Assembly: GCF_050433385.1 (NCBI RefSeq)
Contig: NZ_JBNPXI010000004.1
Span: forward strand, 1 to 64,000
Length of the DNA: 64,000 nt
From: Brassicibacter mesophilus
GTDB lineage: Bacteria; Bacillota; Clostridia; Tissierellales; Proteiniboraceae
Reading direction: 5' to 3'
Program-made: the position numbers and the translations under genes
Shown here: positions 8,103 through 17,111 of the stretch, piece by piece
How positions within the stretch are numbered: the first letter of the stretch is position 1
How the letters are laid out: each line of letters begins with the position of its first letter
Notes under the pieces: model-generated
Database searches by the model: none
What the model saw: the letters and a program-made list of their open reading frames with translations, nothing else
What the model was told of the DNA's origin: nothing

Positions 8103-8960
8103 ATGGCTCAATCAATGGGAGACATTAAAAGAAGAATTCGTAGTGTAAGCAGTACAAAGCAGATAACAAAAGCTATGGAACTTGTTTCATCAGCTAAGCT
8201 TAGAAAAGCTAGGGAAAAGCTTGAAAGAACAAGACCATACTATGAGACTATAGTAAGAAGTATACAAGAAATACTGTCTTCAACAACAGGAATAAGACAC
8301 CCATTCCTAACGAAGCGTGAAGTTAAAAATAGAGCATATATAGTATTGACTGGAGATAGAGGTCTTGCAGGAGGCTATAACGGTAATGCTATAAAACTAG
8401 CAGAAAGTCAAATAACTGACAAAGAAAACACAACTATCATAGCAGTAGGACAAAAGGGTAGAGATCACTTCAAAAAAAGAGGATACAAAATAGCAGGAGA
8501 ATATCTTCACATAGCAGAAGATCCTCAGTTTCTAGATGCACAAAGCATAGGAAATCTAGTTGTAGAGTTGTATAAAAAAGGAGAAGTAGATGAGGTAAGT
8601 CTTGTATATACACGATTTAAGAGTGTTATATCTCAAGAACCAAAAGTTATCAAGCTTCTTCCAGCAGAAAGCATAAAAGAAGGCGATGAAAAGAAGAAGA
8701 CTACTCTTATTGAATATGAACCATCTCCAGAAGAGGTGCTTGATTATTTGATACCGAAATATATCCAAAGTGCTATATACGGTGCGCTTATAGAGTCTTC
8801 AGCAAGTGAGCAAGGAGCAAGAAGAACAGCTATGGAGTCGGCTACAGATAATGCTGAAGAAATGATAGATGATTTGAAGCTTGTATATAATAGAGCTCGT
8901 CAGGCTTCTATAACTCAAGAGATATCGGAAATAGTAGGTGGAGCAGAAGCGCTTAAATAA
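8103..8960 (+). CDS. atpG: ATP synthase F1 subunit gamma
   Basis: 285-residue central shaft subunit. The two terminal helices that form the rotating coiled coil are evident: N-terminal DIKRRIRSVSSTKQITKAME and C-terminal NRARQASITQEISEIVGGAEA. The middle Rossmann-like part contains LTGDRGLAGGYN. AGAGGTGAAAGC precedes ATG 8103. Length and order are normal. Confidence 0.97.
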   Translation: MAQSMGDIKRRIRSVSSTKQITKAMELVSSAKLRKAREKLERTRPYYETIVRSIQEILSSTTGIRHPFLTKREVKNRAYIVLTGDRGLAGGYNGNAIKLAESQITDKENTTIIAVGQKGRDHFKKRGYKIAGEYLHIAEDPQFLDAQSIGNLVVELYKKGEVDEVSLVYTRFKSVISQEPKVIKLLPAESIKEGDEKKKTTLIEYEPSPEEVLDYLIPKYIQSAIYGALIESSASEQGARRTAMESATDNAEEMIDDLKLVYNRARQASITQEISEIVGGAEALK

Positions 8961-8994
8961 TTAAGAATTACGCAAAAGCAAAGGAGTGAAATAA

Positions 8995-10392
8995 ATGGCC
9001 GAAAAAAACATAGGTAAAGTTGTCCAAATAATCGGACCTGTGTTAGATATAAGGTTTAGCGAAGAGAACCTGCCAAAGCTTCTAAACGCTATAGAAGTAC
9101 AAGGCAAAGACAATAAAATAGTTGTAGAAGTAGCCCAACACATCGGCGATGATACAGTTAGATGTATAGCCATGTCATCAACAGATGGTCTAATCAGAGG
9201 CATGGATGCAATAGATACAGGAAAAGCTATCAGTGTTCCTGTAGGGAAAGGTACATTAGGAAGATTATTCAATGTACTTGGTGAAACAATAGATGAGCTT
9301 GGAGAAGCAAACACAAATGATAACATGCCAATCCATAGACCTGCTCCATCGTTTGACGAACAGGAAACAGCCACAGAGATATTTGAAACAGGTATCAAGG
9401 TTATTGACCTTATCGCACCATATGCTAAGGGTGGTAAAATAGGTCTATTTGGAGGAGCTGGGGTTGGTAAAACAGTTCTTATACAGGAGCTTATAAACAA
9501 TATAGCAAAAGAGCACGGTGGACTTTCAGTATTTTCTGGTGTTGGTGAAAGAACCAGAGAAGGAAATGACCTTTACCATGAAATGAAGGATTCAGGAGTT
9601 ATTGACAAGACAGCACTAGTGTTTGGTCAGATGAACGAGCCACCTGGAGCGAGAATGAGAGTTGCGTTAACAGGACTTACAATGGCTGAATATTTCAGAG
9701 ATAAAGAAGGTCAGGACGTACTTCTATTCATAGACAACATATTCAGATTTACACAAGCGGGTTCAGAGGTTTCTGCCCTTCTTGGACGTATGCCTAGTGC
9801 CGTTGGCTATCAGCCTACACTAGCTACAGAGATGGGACAGCTTCAAGAGAGAATCACATCTACAAAAAGAGGCTCTATAACATCAGTTCAGGCTGTATAT
9901 GTGCCTGCCGATGACTTAACTGACCCTGCACCAGCTACAACATTTGCTCACTTGGATGCTCAAACGGTTCTTTCACGTCAGATATCAGAGCTTGGTATCT
10001 ATCCAGCGGTTGACCCACTAGATTCTTCATCAAGAATACTAGATCCATTAGTAGTTGGAGAAGAGCACTATAAAGTAGCTCGTGGAGTTCAAGAGATACT
10101 TCAAAGATATAAAGAGCTTCAAGATATCATCGCTATACTTGGTATGGACGAATTGTCTGAAGATGATAAAATAACTGTTGCTCGTGCAAGAAAGATTCAG
10201 CGTTTCCTATCCCAGCCATTTACAGTAGCTGAGCAGTTTACAGGTATGACAGGTAAGTACGTGCCACTTAAGGAAACAGTAAGAAGCTTTAAAGAAATAC
10301 TAGAAGGAAAGCATGATGACCTTCCAGAAGCAGCATTCTTCTTCGTTGGAGCAATAGAAGAAGCAGTAGAAAAAGCTAAAAACATGAAGTAA
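8995..10392 (+). CDS. atpD: ATP synthase F1 subunit beta
   Basis: 465-residue catalytic subunit. Walker A is GGAGVGKT (about residues 152-159). The catalytic glutamate region GVGERTREGND, Walker B VLLFIDNIFRFTQAG and the DELSEDDK-type (DELSEED-like) motif near residue 385 are all present. AAAGGAGTG precedes ATG 8995. It is separated from atpC by 164 bases that hold copy B of the structured repeat. Confidence 0.97.
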   Translation: MAEKNIGKVVQIIGPVLDIRFSEENLPKLLNAIEVQGKDNKIVVEVAQHIGDDTVRCIAMSSTDGLIRGMDAIDTGKAISVPVGKGTLGRLFNVLGETIDELGEANTNDNMPIHRPAPSFDEQETATEIFETGIKVIDLIAPYAKGGKIGLFGGAGVGKTVLIQELINNIAKEHGGLSVFSGVGERTREGNDLYHEMKDSGVIDKTALVFGQMNEPPGARMRVALTGLTMAEYFRDKEGQDVLLFIDNIFRFTQAGSEVSALLGRMPSAVGYQPTLATEMGQLQERITSTKRGSITSVQAVYVPADDLTDPAPATTFAHLDAQTVLSRQISELGIYPAVDPLDSSSRILDPLVVGEEHYKVARGVQEILQRYKELQDIIAILGMDELSEDDKITVARARKIQRFLSQPFTVAEQFTGMTGKYVPLKETVRSFKEILEGKHDDLPEAAFFFVGAIEEAVEKAKNMK

Positions 10393-10417
10393 CAATGTCA
10401 CGCTTACCCTATAGCTC

Positions 10418-10538
10418 AAAGTGAAACTCATTCAGATGGAATCTTTACTCCATCTGAAGCTTAGTTGAACCAATCCAGGGGCTATACAACTCTTATCTTC
10501 CACTTATAAAAGTGGAAGTTTTGAGTTGTTAGCCATCG
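10418..10538 (-). repeat. Structured intergenic repeat, copy B (inverted)
   Basis: Reverse-orientation homologue of 5295-5414, between atpD and atpC. On this copy the pairings are GGCTA/TAGCC (10480-10484 with 10530-10534), AACTC/GAGTT (10488-10492 with 10523-10527), CTTCCACTT/AAGTGGAAG (10497-10505 with 10510-10518) and TTCAGATGGA/TCCATCTGAA (10431-10440 with 10449-10458). Each stem differs from copy A while still pairing. The strand is assigned only so that copy A reads plus; the true sense strand is unknown. Confidence 0.85.
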
Positions 10539-10556
10539 GACAAAGGGAGGTGCAAT

Positions 10557-10955
10557 ATGTCAGAATTTACATTAGAGATAGTAACTCCTGATAGAAAATT
10601 CTTTGAAGATCAAGTTGAGATGGTCATAGTCAGAGGAGTAGAAGGAGATATAGGTATATTAAAAAACCACATACCACTAGTAACTCCACTTGATATAGGT
10701 AGAATAAAGATAACACAAGCAGGCAAAGTAAAAGAAGCGGCATTAGCAGGTGGATATATAGAGGTATCAAAAGAAAAAGCTACAATAATTACTGACTCAG
10801 CAGAGTGGCCTGATGAAATAGACGTAGAAAGAGCTGTGGAAGCCAAGAAAAGAGCTGAAGAAAGACTTAAGAAAAGAGAAAATATCGATACAATAAGAGC
10901 AGAAGTAGCTTTAAGAAAGGCACTAAATAGAATTAATGTAGCACAAAATAAATAA
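10557..10955 (+). CDS. atpC: ATP synthase F1 subunit epsilon
   Basis: 132-residue rotor subunit: N-terminal beta-sandwich (LEIVTPDRKFFEDQVEMV, then GDIGILKNHIPLVTPL) and a C-terminal two-helix regulatory domain rich in Lys/Glu/Arg (VERAVEAKKRAEERLKK). AGGGAGGTGC lies upstream of ATG 10557. It closes the operon; a terminator begins 7 bases after the stop. Confidence 0.96.
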   Translation: MSEFTLEIVTPDRKFFEDQVEMVIVRGVEGDIGILKNHIPLVTPLDIGRIKITQAGKVKEAALAGGYIEVSKEKATIITDSAEWPDEIDVERAVEAKKRAEERLKKRENIDTIRAEVALRKALNRINVAQNK

Positions 10956-10961
10956 AACACT

Positions 10962-10991
10962 AGGGGGACCAGACTTGGTCTCCTTTTGTTT
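10962..10991 (+). terminator. Terminator of the ATP synthase operon
   Basis: Stem 10962-10971 with 10976-10985 (GGGGACCA paired to TGGTCTCC, with G-U pairs), 4-base loop, followed by a T-rich run (TTTTGTTTT). Confidence 0.85.
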
Positions 10992-11070
10992 TCGTATTTT
11001 CGTCTGTAAATTTAATTTTAAAAAAATATAAAAAAATGAGTGTATAAAACATGCCCTCTGTGGTCAATAC

Positions 11071-11160
11071 TTGATAGTGAGGAAAGGGTAATGCGGTAGA
11101 ATTGTTTTGTCCCCCTTTACAGTTTTACTTGCACCTTTCCTCGATTTATTATAACGGAGG
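11071..11160 (+). promoter_or_regulatory. Possible switching leader upstream of the ywmB-like gene
   Basis: GAGGAAAGG (11079-11087) can pair with CCTTTCCTC (11134-11142). Alternatively the CCTC of that same segment (11139-11142) can pair with the GAGG of the ribosome-binding site (11157-11160). The two pairings exclude each other, which is the layout of a translational control element. No known riboswitch class was recognised; this is based on pairing alone. Confidence 0.35.
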
Positions 11161-11167
11161 GTTAAGC

Positions 11168-11932
11168 ATGAAAGCTTTAAAGAACATTATTTCAATCGCA
11201 CTCATAATATTATTATCCATATTGAACTATGTATCAGCAGATGAGATGAATTTAAAAAACGAGGATTTAATTGTACAAGCCTTTAAAAGAACAGAAGCAG
11301 ATTTTTATCAGCTAGACCTTAATTTTAATGGGAAAATTTACGAAGAATATATAGGTATTGACGAGATAGAAAAGCTAGGATGTGATATAATAAGAGAGTT
11401 GAATATAACAGAGGTCAAAAAAGAAATTGACAGTGTGCACAATGACTTCGGAGAAACAAGTCAAATGACTATATACGGGAAAGATAGTACCGAAGCATTG
11501 ATAACTATAATATTGTATTCATTCTATGACAAATATAATGATAAAGGTGAGACAAATCTAGCTGTAGACTTTGTTCACGACCATAGTTATAAGCAATTTA
11601 GAGAAATTTCAAGTAAAATCAACGGATTATATGATAATCACAACATAAAAGCAGAAATTACCTGTTGCATTATAGGTACATTTGAGGGAAAATTATATAG
11701 TGATGTTAGAATCAAAAAAATTACAGAAGTTCTTCAAATAGTAAATGGCAGTAAAATAGAAGGATTATTTGATGATTCACTTATTAGTGTTTCTGCATAC
11801 TCACCAGATATAGATACATTTATCTTTACAGGAAATAAAAAGATGAATTTAAATATAGCAATGAGTTATAATGAGTATGAGGGGAAAACTTATATTTGGA
11901 TTGGATCCCCAATAATAGCAATAGGATACTAA
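11168..11932 (+). CDS. ywmB: YwmB-like secreted protein (DUF1779 / TATA-box-like fold)
   Basis: About 254 residues. An N-terminal signal sequence (MKALKNIISIALIILLSILN, cleavage probably after YVSA) is followed by a soluble extracytoplasmic domain of unknown function. The C-terminal TYIWIGSPII stretch and the position directly upstream of murA match YwmB, which sits between the atp genes and murAA in Bacillus subtilis. I start at ATG 11168 because GGAGG lies 7 bases upstream; an earlier in-frame ATG at 11102 lacks a ribosome site. Family identity rests mostly on synteny plus the C-terminal motif, so moderate confidence. Function unknown; a sporulation-linked role is suggested only by the neighbours. 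Confidence 0.65.
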   Translation: MKALKNIISIALIILLSILNYVSADEMNLKNEDLIVQAFKRTEADFYQLDLNFNGKIYEEYIGIDEIEKLGCDIIRELNITEVKKEIDSVHNDFGETSQMTIYGKDSTEALITIILYSFYDKYNDKGETNLAVDFVHDHSYKQFREISSKINGLYDNHNIKAEITCCIIGTFEGKLYSDVRIKKITEVLQIVNGSKIEGLFDDSLISVSAYSPDIDTFIFTGNKKMNLNIAMSYNEYEGKTYIWIGSPIIAIGY

Positions 11933-12008
11933 ATTAGATAAAAAAACGAGAGCGTGAAGGTACGGTCTCGTGAGTTAAAAACACAGACACGAAAAGGGAG
12001 GAACAGCT

Positions 12009-13265
12009 GTGCCGAAGATTATAGTCGAAAAAAGCCCCCCATTAAAAGGGAATATAAGGATAAGCGGAGCAAAAAACTCAACACTTCCTATAATAGCGGC
12101 TTCACTTTTAGCAACTGAAACATGCTTTTTGGAAGACATACCAGCACTTGACGATGTAGACGTAATCAGTGAGGTATTGGCATCTTTAGGTGGAGACGTA
12201 AAAAGAGTAAGCAAAGAAAAGCTTGAAATAAACTCTTCTAAAATAAGTAGCATTGAAGCACCATATGAACTGATGAGAAAAATGAGGGCTTCTTTTTTAG
12301 TGATGGGACCTTTATTAGCCAGGATGGGTAAAGCAAGAATTTCACTGCCTGGAGGATGTGCAATTGGAACTAGACCAATAGATCTGCACTTAAAAGGATT
12401 TAAAGCTTTAGGAGCAGAGATTGAACTAGGTCATGGATACGTTGAGGCATCAGCACAGAAATTAATAGGAGATAGAATATATCTAGATTTTCCTAGTGTA
12501 GGAGCTACAGAAAATATCATGATGGCTGCAACTATGGCTGAAGGAGAAACTATCATTGAAAATGCGGCAATGGAGCCAGAGATAGTGGATTTAGCTAACT
12601 ATTTGAACAAAATGGGTGCAAATGTAAAAGGAGCAGGAACAAGTGCTATAAGAATAAGAGGAGTAGAAAAACTAGGTGGAGCAAGACACTCTGTTATCCC
12701 AGATAGAATAGAAGCTGGGACATATATGATAGCAGCAGCTATGACAGGTGGAGACGTACTCGTTGAAAATGTTATAACAAGTCATATAAAACCTATCATT
12801 GCAAAGCTTATAGAAGCAGGTGTAGAGATAATCGAGCAAGGAGAAAATGTAAGAGTTATAGCAAAAGAGCCTATTAAGTCAGTAGACATCAAAACATTAC
12901 CTTATCCTGGATTTCCTACAGATATGCAGTCGCAGTTTATGGCACTGATGAGTATAGCTAAGGGAACAAGTGTAATGATAGAAACAGTATTTGAGAACAG
13001 ATTCATGCACGTAGATGAGCTTAAAAGAATGGGTGCAGACATAAAAATAGATGGAAGAAGTGCAATCATACAAGGAACTAATAATTTAATGGGAGCGCCT
13101 GTAAAAGCAACTGATTTAAGAGCAGGGGCAGCACTTATACTTGCAGGATTAGTTTCAGAGGGAATAACAGAAATAACTGATATCTATCATATAGATAGAG
13201 GGTATACTGACATAGAGCAAAAGCTTTCAGCACTAGGAGCTAAAATAAGAAGAGTAGAAGATTAA
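12009..13265 (+). CDS. murA: UDP-N-acetylglucosamine 1-carboxyvinyltransferase
   Basis: 418-residue cytosolic enzyme that transfers enolpyruvate from PEP to UDP-GlcNAc, the first committed step of peptidoglycan synthesis. The substrate-binding ISGAKNSTLPI and the active-site loop LPGGCAIGTRP with Cys117 (fosfomycin target) are intact, as is the C-terminal DLRAGAALILAGL. It starts at GTG 12009 behind AGGGAGGAAC. Length is standard. Position after atp genes and ywmB corresponds to murAA. A hairpin terminator starts on the stop codon. Confidence 0.96.
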   Translation: MPKIIVEKSPPLKGNIRISGAKNSTLPIIAASLLATETCFLEDIPALDDVDVISEVLASLGGDVKRVSKEKLEINSSKISSIEAPYELMRKMRASFLVMGPLLARMGKARISLPGGCAIGTRPIDLHLKGFKALGAEIELGHGYVEASAQKLIGDRIYLDFPSVGATENIMMAATMAEGETIIENAAMEPEIVDLANYLNKMGANVKGAGTSAIRIRGVEKLGGARHSVIPDRIEAGTYMIAAAMTGGDVLVENVITSHIKPIIAKLIEAGVEIIEQGENVRVIAKEPIKSVDIKTLPYPGFPTDMQSQFMALMSIAKGTSVMIETVFENRFMHVDELKRMGADIKIDGRSAIIQGTNNLMGAPVKATDLRAGAALILAGLVSEGITEITDIYHIDRGYTDIEQKLSALGAKIRRVED

Positions 13266-13301
13266 TGAGTTAGGGGACGGTCCTCTGACTCATTTTTATT
13301 T
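13265..13301 (+). terminator. REP-like GAGTCA hairpin acting as murA terminator
   Basis: ATGAGTTAGGGGA (13265-13277) pairs with TCCTCTGACTCAT (13281-13293) with two G-U pairs, then CATTTTTATTTT. The core GAGT(C/T)A-GGGAC resembles the hairpins at 33287-33315 and 34570-34602, suggesting a dispersed palindrome family used as a terminator. Confidence 0.8.
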
Positions 13302-13444
13302 TCGAGTCATGAGATTATATCTTGATTGGTCTAATTGTCTTACTCAAGCAAACGATTGCATAATTTCTTCAATTTAGAAGGATTTACTAATTATATGTAG
13401 AATATTCTATATAAGTAAAAATACTTATAAGGAGGATTTACGGT

Positions 13445-15253
13445 ATGAATTTTAAGACAAAAAGAACTTTTAGTCTGTTAGTAATGCTTACAATGGTACT
13501 TGGGCTAGTATTTGCTCCTATATCAGGTGCCTATGCAGAGGAAACAGCAAACAATACTGTAGACATTGTTTCTTTTAATGATTTTCACGGCAATGTAACT
13601 GATTCAGGCAAAGATATTGGTATGGCGAAAATGATAGCTTATTCAAAGACACTTTTAGAAAAAAATCCTAATACTATATTTGTATCAGGCGGAGACAGCT
13701 ATCAGGGTACTGCTATGTCAAACCTTACATACGGTGCACCTGTAACTGCCATGATGAAGGCAATGAATGTTGTTGCCTCAGCAGTAGGTAACCATGAGTT
13801 TGACTGGGGAGTAGACCATATTAAAAAGTGGTCAGAAGAAGGTGGTTTTGACTTTTTAGCTACAAACATTATAGATACAAAAACTGGTGAAGCGGTAGAA
13901 TGGGCAAAACCATACAAAATAGTAGAGAAAAATGGAATTAAGATAGCTTTTTTAGGATTAGCTCATCAAGACACAACTACTCTTACTAAAGCACAATATG
14001 TAGAAGGACTAGAATTTAGTGACCCAGTAGAGGCAGCAAAAACTTGGGTAAAATATTTGAAAGACGGAAAAGCAGCAGAAGGTGCTCCAGACGTTATAAT
14101 AGCACTTACTCATATTGATTCTTCACAAGATAAAGAGACTAAGGAAATCACAGGTAATGTTACTGATTTAACAGCTGTAGAAGGTATAGACGCAATAATA
14201 TCAGCTCACAGCCATAAACCAGTAGCTGGAGAAGTAAATGGTATTCCAATAGTTCAAGGTTACAAGAATGGTCGTGCCCTTGCAGTGTTATCTATAGAAC
14301 TAGATAAAGATAACAAGGTAGTAGATATAGTAGCTAAGGTTGATGATTTATCTAGTAAAACAAATGATATAGTGCCAGATCCTGAGGGAGTTAAGCTATA
14401 CGATACTTTTAAAGCAGAAGCAGCACCAATATTAGAAGAAGTAATAGGTGAAGCAGCTGCAGATTTTACTCATGAAAGTAAGGTAGATAATGTTACACTA
14501 CTAGGAAGATGGTCATCTGAAGTTATGAAGGAAAAGACAGGAGTTCAAGTAGCTATACAAAATGGCGGAGGACTTAGAAGAACTCTAGAAAAAGGTGTTA
14601 TTACAATGGGAGATATGTATGAAATCATGCCATTTGATAACACACTAGTAACTATGGAGCTTAAAGGATCTGACTTAAAGAAAGCTATAGATCATGGTAT
14701 AAGCAATCCAGAAGTAGGAAACGGACAATTTGCAGGACTTATCGTAGAGTTTGATAAGAATGCAGAATTTGAAAATAGAATTACAAAGATTACTCTTGAA
14801 GATGGTACACCAATAGATATGGAAGCGTATTACACAGTAGTTACTAATGATTTCCTTCTAACAGGTGGAGATAAATACGACTTTTCAAATGCTAAAAACG
14901 TGGTAGACACATTTATACCAATCAGAGATGTATTAGTAGAAGCTATAAAAGAAGCTAAGGTAATTACACCAGTTGCTGTAGATTACCTAAAAGAAGCTGT
15001 GGTTGAAGAGCCAGCAGTGGAAGAACCAGTAGTGGAAGCTCCGGTAGTAGAGGCGCCAGTGGTTGAGACTCCAGTAGTAGAACAACCAACAGCAGAAGCT
15101 CCAACACAAACATATGTAGTGAACCCTGGCGATGTATTATGGAAAATAGCTAAGCAATTTGGTTTAGCATGGGAAAAGGTAGCTGAATTTAATGGCTTAA
15201 AAAATCCTCACTTAATATTCCCAGGTCAAAAAATTCTTATACCAGCAAATTAA
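13445..15253 (+). CDS. Secreted 5'-nucleotidase/metallophosphatase with C-terminal LysM
   Basis: 602 residues. Signal peptide about 1-31 (ending GAYA). Metallophosphatase domain about 38-290 shows the metal motifs SFNDFHGN, GNHEFDWG and AHSHKP. A 5'-nucleotidase C-terminal domain spans about 330-495 with QNGGGLRRTLEKG. A repetitive Pro/Val/Glu linker (about 515-555) leads to a LysM domain (about 556-601, YVVNPGDVLWKIAKQFGL) that should hold the enzyme in the cell wall. It would release phosphate and nucleosides from extracellular nucleotides. AAGGAGG lies upstream of ATG 13445, and an 8-bp palindrome (13410-13417 with 13422-13429) sits directly before it. A tentative promoter is TTGTCT (13335) with CATAAT (13359). 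Monocistronic. Confidence 0.93.
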   Translation: MNFKTKRTFSLLVMLTMVLGLVFAPISGAYAEETANNTVDIVSFNDFHGNVTDSGKDIGMAKMIAYSKTLLEKNPNTIFVSGGDSYQGTAMSNLTYGAPVTAMMKAMNVVASAVGNHEFDWGVDHIKKWSEEGGFDFLATNIIDTKTGEAVEWAKPYKIVEKNGIKIAFLGLAHQDTTTLTKAQYVEGLEFSDPVEAAKTWVKYLKDGKAAEGAPDVIIALTHIDSSQDKETKEITGNVTDLTAVEGIDAIISAHSHKPVAGEVNGIPIVQGYKNGRALAVLSIELDKDNKVVDIVAKVDDLSSKTNDIVPDPEGVKLYDTFKAEAAPILEEVIGEAAADFTHESKVDNVTLLGRWSSEVMKEKTGVQVAIQNGGGLRRTLEKGVITMGDMYEIMPFDNTLVTMELKGSDLKKAIDHGISNPEVGNGQFAGLIVEFDKNAEFENRITKITLEDGTPIDMEAYYTVVTNDFLLTGGDKYDFSNAKNVVDTFIPIRDVLVEAIKEAKVITPVAVDYLKEAVVEEPAVEEPVVEAPVVEAPVVETPVVEQPTAEAPTQTYVVNPGDVLWKIAKQFGLAWEKVAEFNGLKNPHLIFPGQKILIPAN

Positions 15254-15332
15254 AATAATAAGTTAGGAATTTAAACGAATCAAATAGTTGTCACAATTTG
15301 AAAACATTGTATAAGTAGAGAAATTACATGAG

Positions 15333-15364
15333 AACAGTCCTTCAGTATGAGGGACTGTTTTTTT
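15333..15364 (+). terminator. Terminator of the 5'-nucleotidase gene
   Basis: AACAGTCCT (15333-15341) pairs with GGGACTGTT (15351-15359), 10-base loop, then a continuous T-run. Confidence 0.9.
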
Positions 15365-15510
15365 GCATAAAAACCTTGTCAATATTATTTACTATTTACT
15401 TAGAAATAGAGTTAAGAGTTTATAAGTCAATAAAGCAAATATAAGATGGCAAATTATTCTGAAATATTGTACAATTTACATATGGCATTGAATAGAAAAG
15501 GGTGGGTTAT

Positions 15511-16908
15511 ATGGATTATAAAAAGATTATTGAATTGATGATAAATCATCTTGAGGAGGGTGTAATAGTAGTAGATTCATATCTAAATATTATCTATTTC
15601 AATGAACCATCCATAAATATTTCAGGATTTGACCCTCGAGAAGCAATAGGAAAGAATATTTTCGAGGTTTTCCCAAATATCAACAAAGAAAGCAGTACCT
15701 TTTGTAAAGTAATAGATACAGGTAAGCCCATAATTGATTATGTCCAGAATTATGTGAACTGTAGAGGCAAAAGCGTTTCCATTGTTACCTCAATAATACC
15801 AATAATAAAAGGAAATAAAGTAGAAGGTGCTATAGAAATTTTTAAAGACTTTACACATGTAAGAGAATTGTCAGAGAAGATACTTATGCTTCAAAGTACA
15901 TTGCATGGAAAGGGTACACGAGAGAATAAGTTTTTGCCAAATGGTACTCAATATAGTTTTGCAGATGTAATCGGTAATAGTGAATCTATAGTCAAATTGA
16001 AGACAAAAGCTCATAAAGTTGCGAATAGCGACTCACCAGTGTTTGTTTATGGGGAAACGGGAACCGGAAAGGAGCTTATGGTCCAAAGCTTGCATAATTT
16101 AAGTAATAGGAGAGATAAACCATTTATTGCTCAGAACTGCGGAGCATTACCAGAAAACCTGCTTGAAAGTATCCTTTTCGGGACAGTGCAAGGCAGCTTC
16201 ACAGGAGCTAAGGATAAGCAAGGATTATTCGAACTAGCCGATGGAGGAACATTATTTTTAGATGAGTTAAATTCTATGAACCTAGAGCTACAGTCAAAGC
16301 TTCTCCGCGTAATAGAGGATGGAGTTATTAGAAGAGTGGGAAGTGTTAAAACAAAGGTTGTAGACGTAAGAATAATTGCAGCTTCAAACATAGAGCCTAG
16401 AAAGCTGGTTGAGCAACGAATACTACGAGAAGACTTATACTATAGATTAAATGTAATATATTTTCGCATACCGCCTCTTAGAGAAAGAAAAGAGGACATA
16501 CCTTTACTGGTAGATTATTTTGTTAACACCTGTAATAATAAAATGCATAAATCTGTTAAAGGTGTAGATAAAAAAGTCATAGAATATTTTTATAATAACG
16601 ATTGGTCAGGTAATGTAAGAGAGTTACAGAATATTATTGAGTCAGTTATGAACTTTGTAGAGGGGGAATTCATAACCTTAGAGGATTTACAGACCCATAC
16701 TGAATCTTGTACTAACGATAGAAATGCAAAAACACCAGAACCACAGATACCAAGAGGAAAAAGCTTAAAGGACGCTGTAGAAAAATATGAAAAGAATTTA
16801 ATAAAAGCAGCTCTTGAAGAAGCTGGTCAAAATTGCGCAAAGGCAGCTCGGGCCCTTAAAATTCCTAAACAAACTCTTCATGGCAAAATGAAAAGATACG
16901 AATTATAA
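15511..16908 (+). CDS. Sigma54-dependent transcriptional activator (PAS-AAA+-Fis HTH)
   Basis: 465 residues. N-terminal PAS sensor (about 8-115), sigma54-interaction AAA+ domain (about 155-375) with Walker A GETGTGKE, Walker B GGTLFLDEL, and a C-terminal Fis-type helix-turn-helix (about 420-465, CAKAARALKIPKQTLHGKMK). The sigma54-contact loop reads GSFTGA rather than the canonical GAFTGA, a known tolerated variant position. Start ATG 15511 is chosen because AGGGTGG lies just upstream; GTG 15502 is possible. The architecture resembles RocR/PrdR-type regulators of amino acid catabolism. Two sigma54 promoters lie downstream (17051 and 20522), so it most likely controls the glycyl radical enzyme and the peptide transporter. 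The signal sensed by the PAS domain cannot be read from sequence. Confidence 0.93.
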   Translation: MDYKKIIELMINHLEEGVIVVDSYLNIIYFNEPSINISGFDPREAIGKNIFEVFPNINKESSTFCKVIDTGKPIIDYVQNYVNCRGKSVSIVTSIIPIIKGNKVEGAIEIFKDFTHVRELSEKILMLQSTLHGKGTRENKFLPNGTQYSFADVIGNSESIVKLKTKAHKVANSDSPVFVYGETGTGKELMVQSLHNLSNRRDKPFIAQNCGALPENLLESILFGTVQGSFTGAKDKQGLFELADGGTLFLDELNSMNLELQSKLLRVIEDGVIRRVGSVKTKVVDVRIIAASNIEPRKLVEQRILREDLYYRLNVIYFRIPPLRERKEDIPLLVDYFVNTCNNKMHKSVKGVDKKVIEYFYNNDWSGNVRELQNIIESVMNFVEGEFITLEDLQTHTESCTNDRNAKTPEPQIPRGKSLKDAVEKYEKNLIKAALEEAGQNCAKAARALKIPKQTLHGKMKRYEL

Positions 16909-16961
16909 TATTTAATATTTACATAGAAAATGTCTCAAAAACCAGACGTTTAATAAAATAG

Positions 16962-17010
16962 TTAAGCCTAAGGTATCAAGAATGATACTTAGGCTTAATT
17001 ACTTTTATTT
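16962..17010 (+). terminator. Terminator of the sigma54 activator gene
   Basis: TTAAGCCTAAG plus TATCA (16962-16978, one bulged G) pairs with 16983-16998 around an AGAA loop, followed by TTACTTTTATTT. Confidence 0.85.
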
Positions 17011-17050
17011 ATCAAGCAAGAACTGCTCCCACTTGTGTAAAGTTAAATTT

Positions 17051-17066
17051 TGGCATAATAATTGCT
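17051..17066 (+). promoter_or_regulatory. Sigma54 (-24/-12) promoter of the glycyl radical operon
   Basis: TGGCATAATAATTGCT fits TGGCAC-N5-TTGC with GG at 17052-17053 and GC at 17064-17065, exactly the required spacing. It lies about 46 bases before the activase start and 143 bases after the sigma54 activator gene. Expected transcription start is near 17077. Confidence 0.85.
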
Positions 17067-17111
17067 ATTGAAATATATAACATATTAAGGAATAAGGCAG
17101 AGGTGATGATT

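Noticed and set aside
8961..9500. 179-residue minus-strand open frame opposite atpD
   Set aside because: Shadow of the highly conserved atpD coding sequence.
15001..15110. Repetitive Glu/Val/Pro-coding DNA in the 5'-nucleotidase gene considered as a CRISPR-like or mobile repeat
   Set aside because: The repeats keep the reading frame and encode a low-complexity linker before LysM; there are no spacers.
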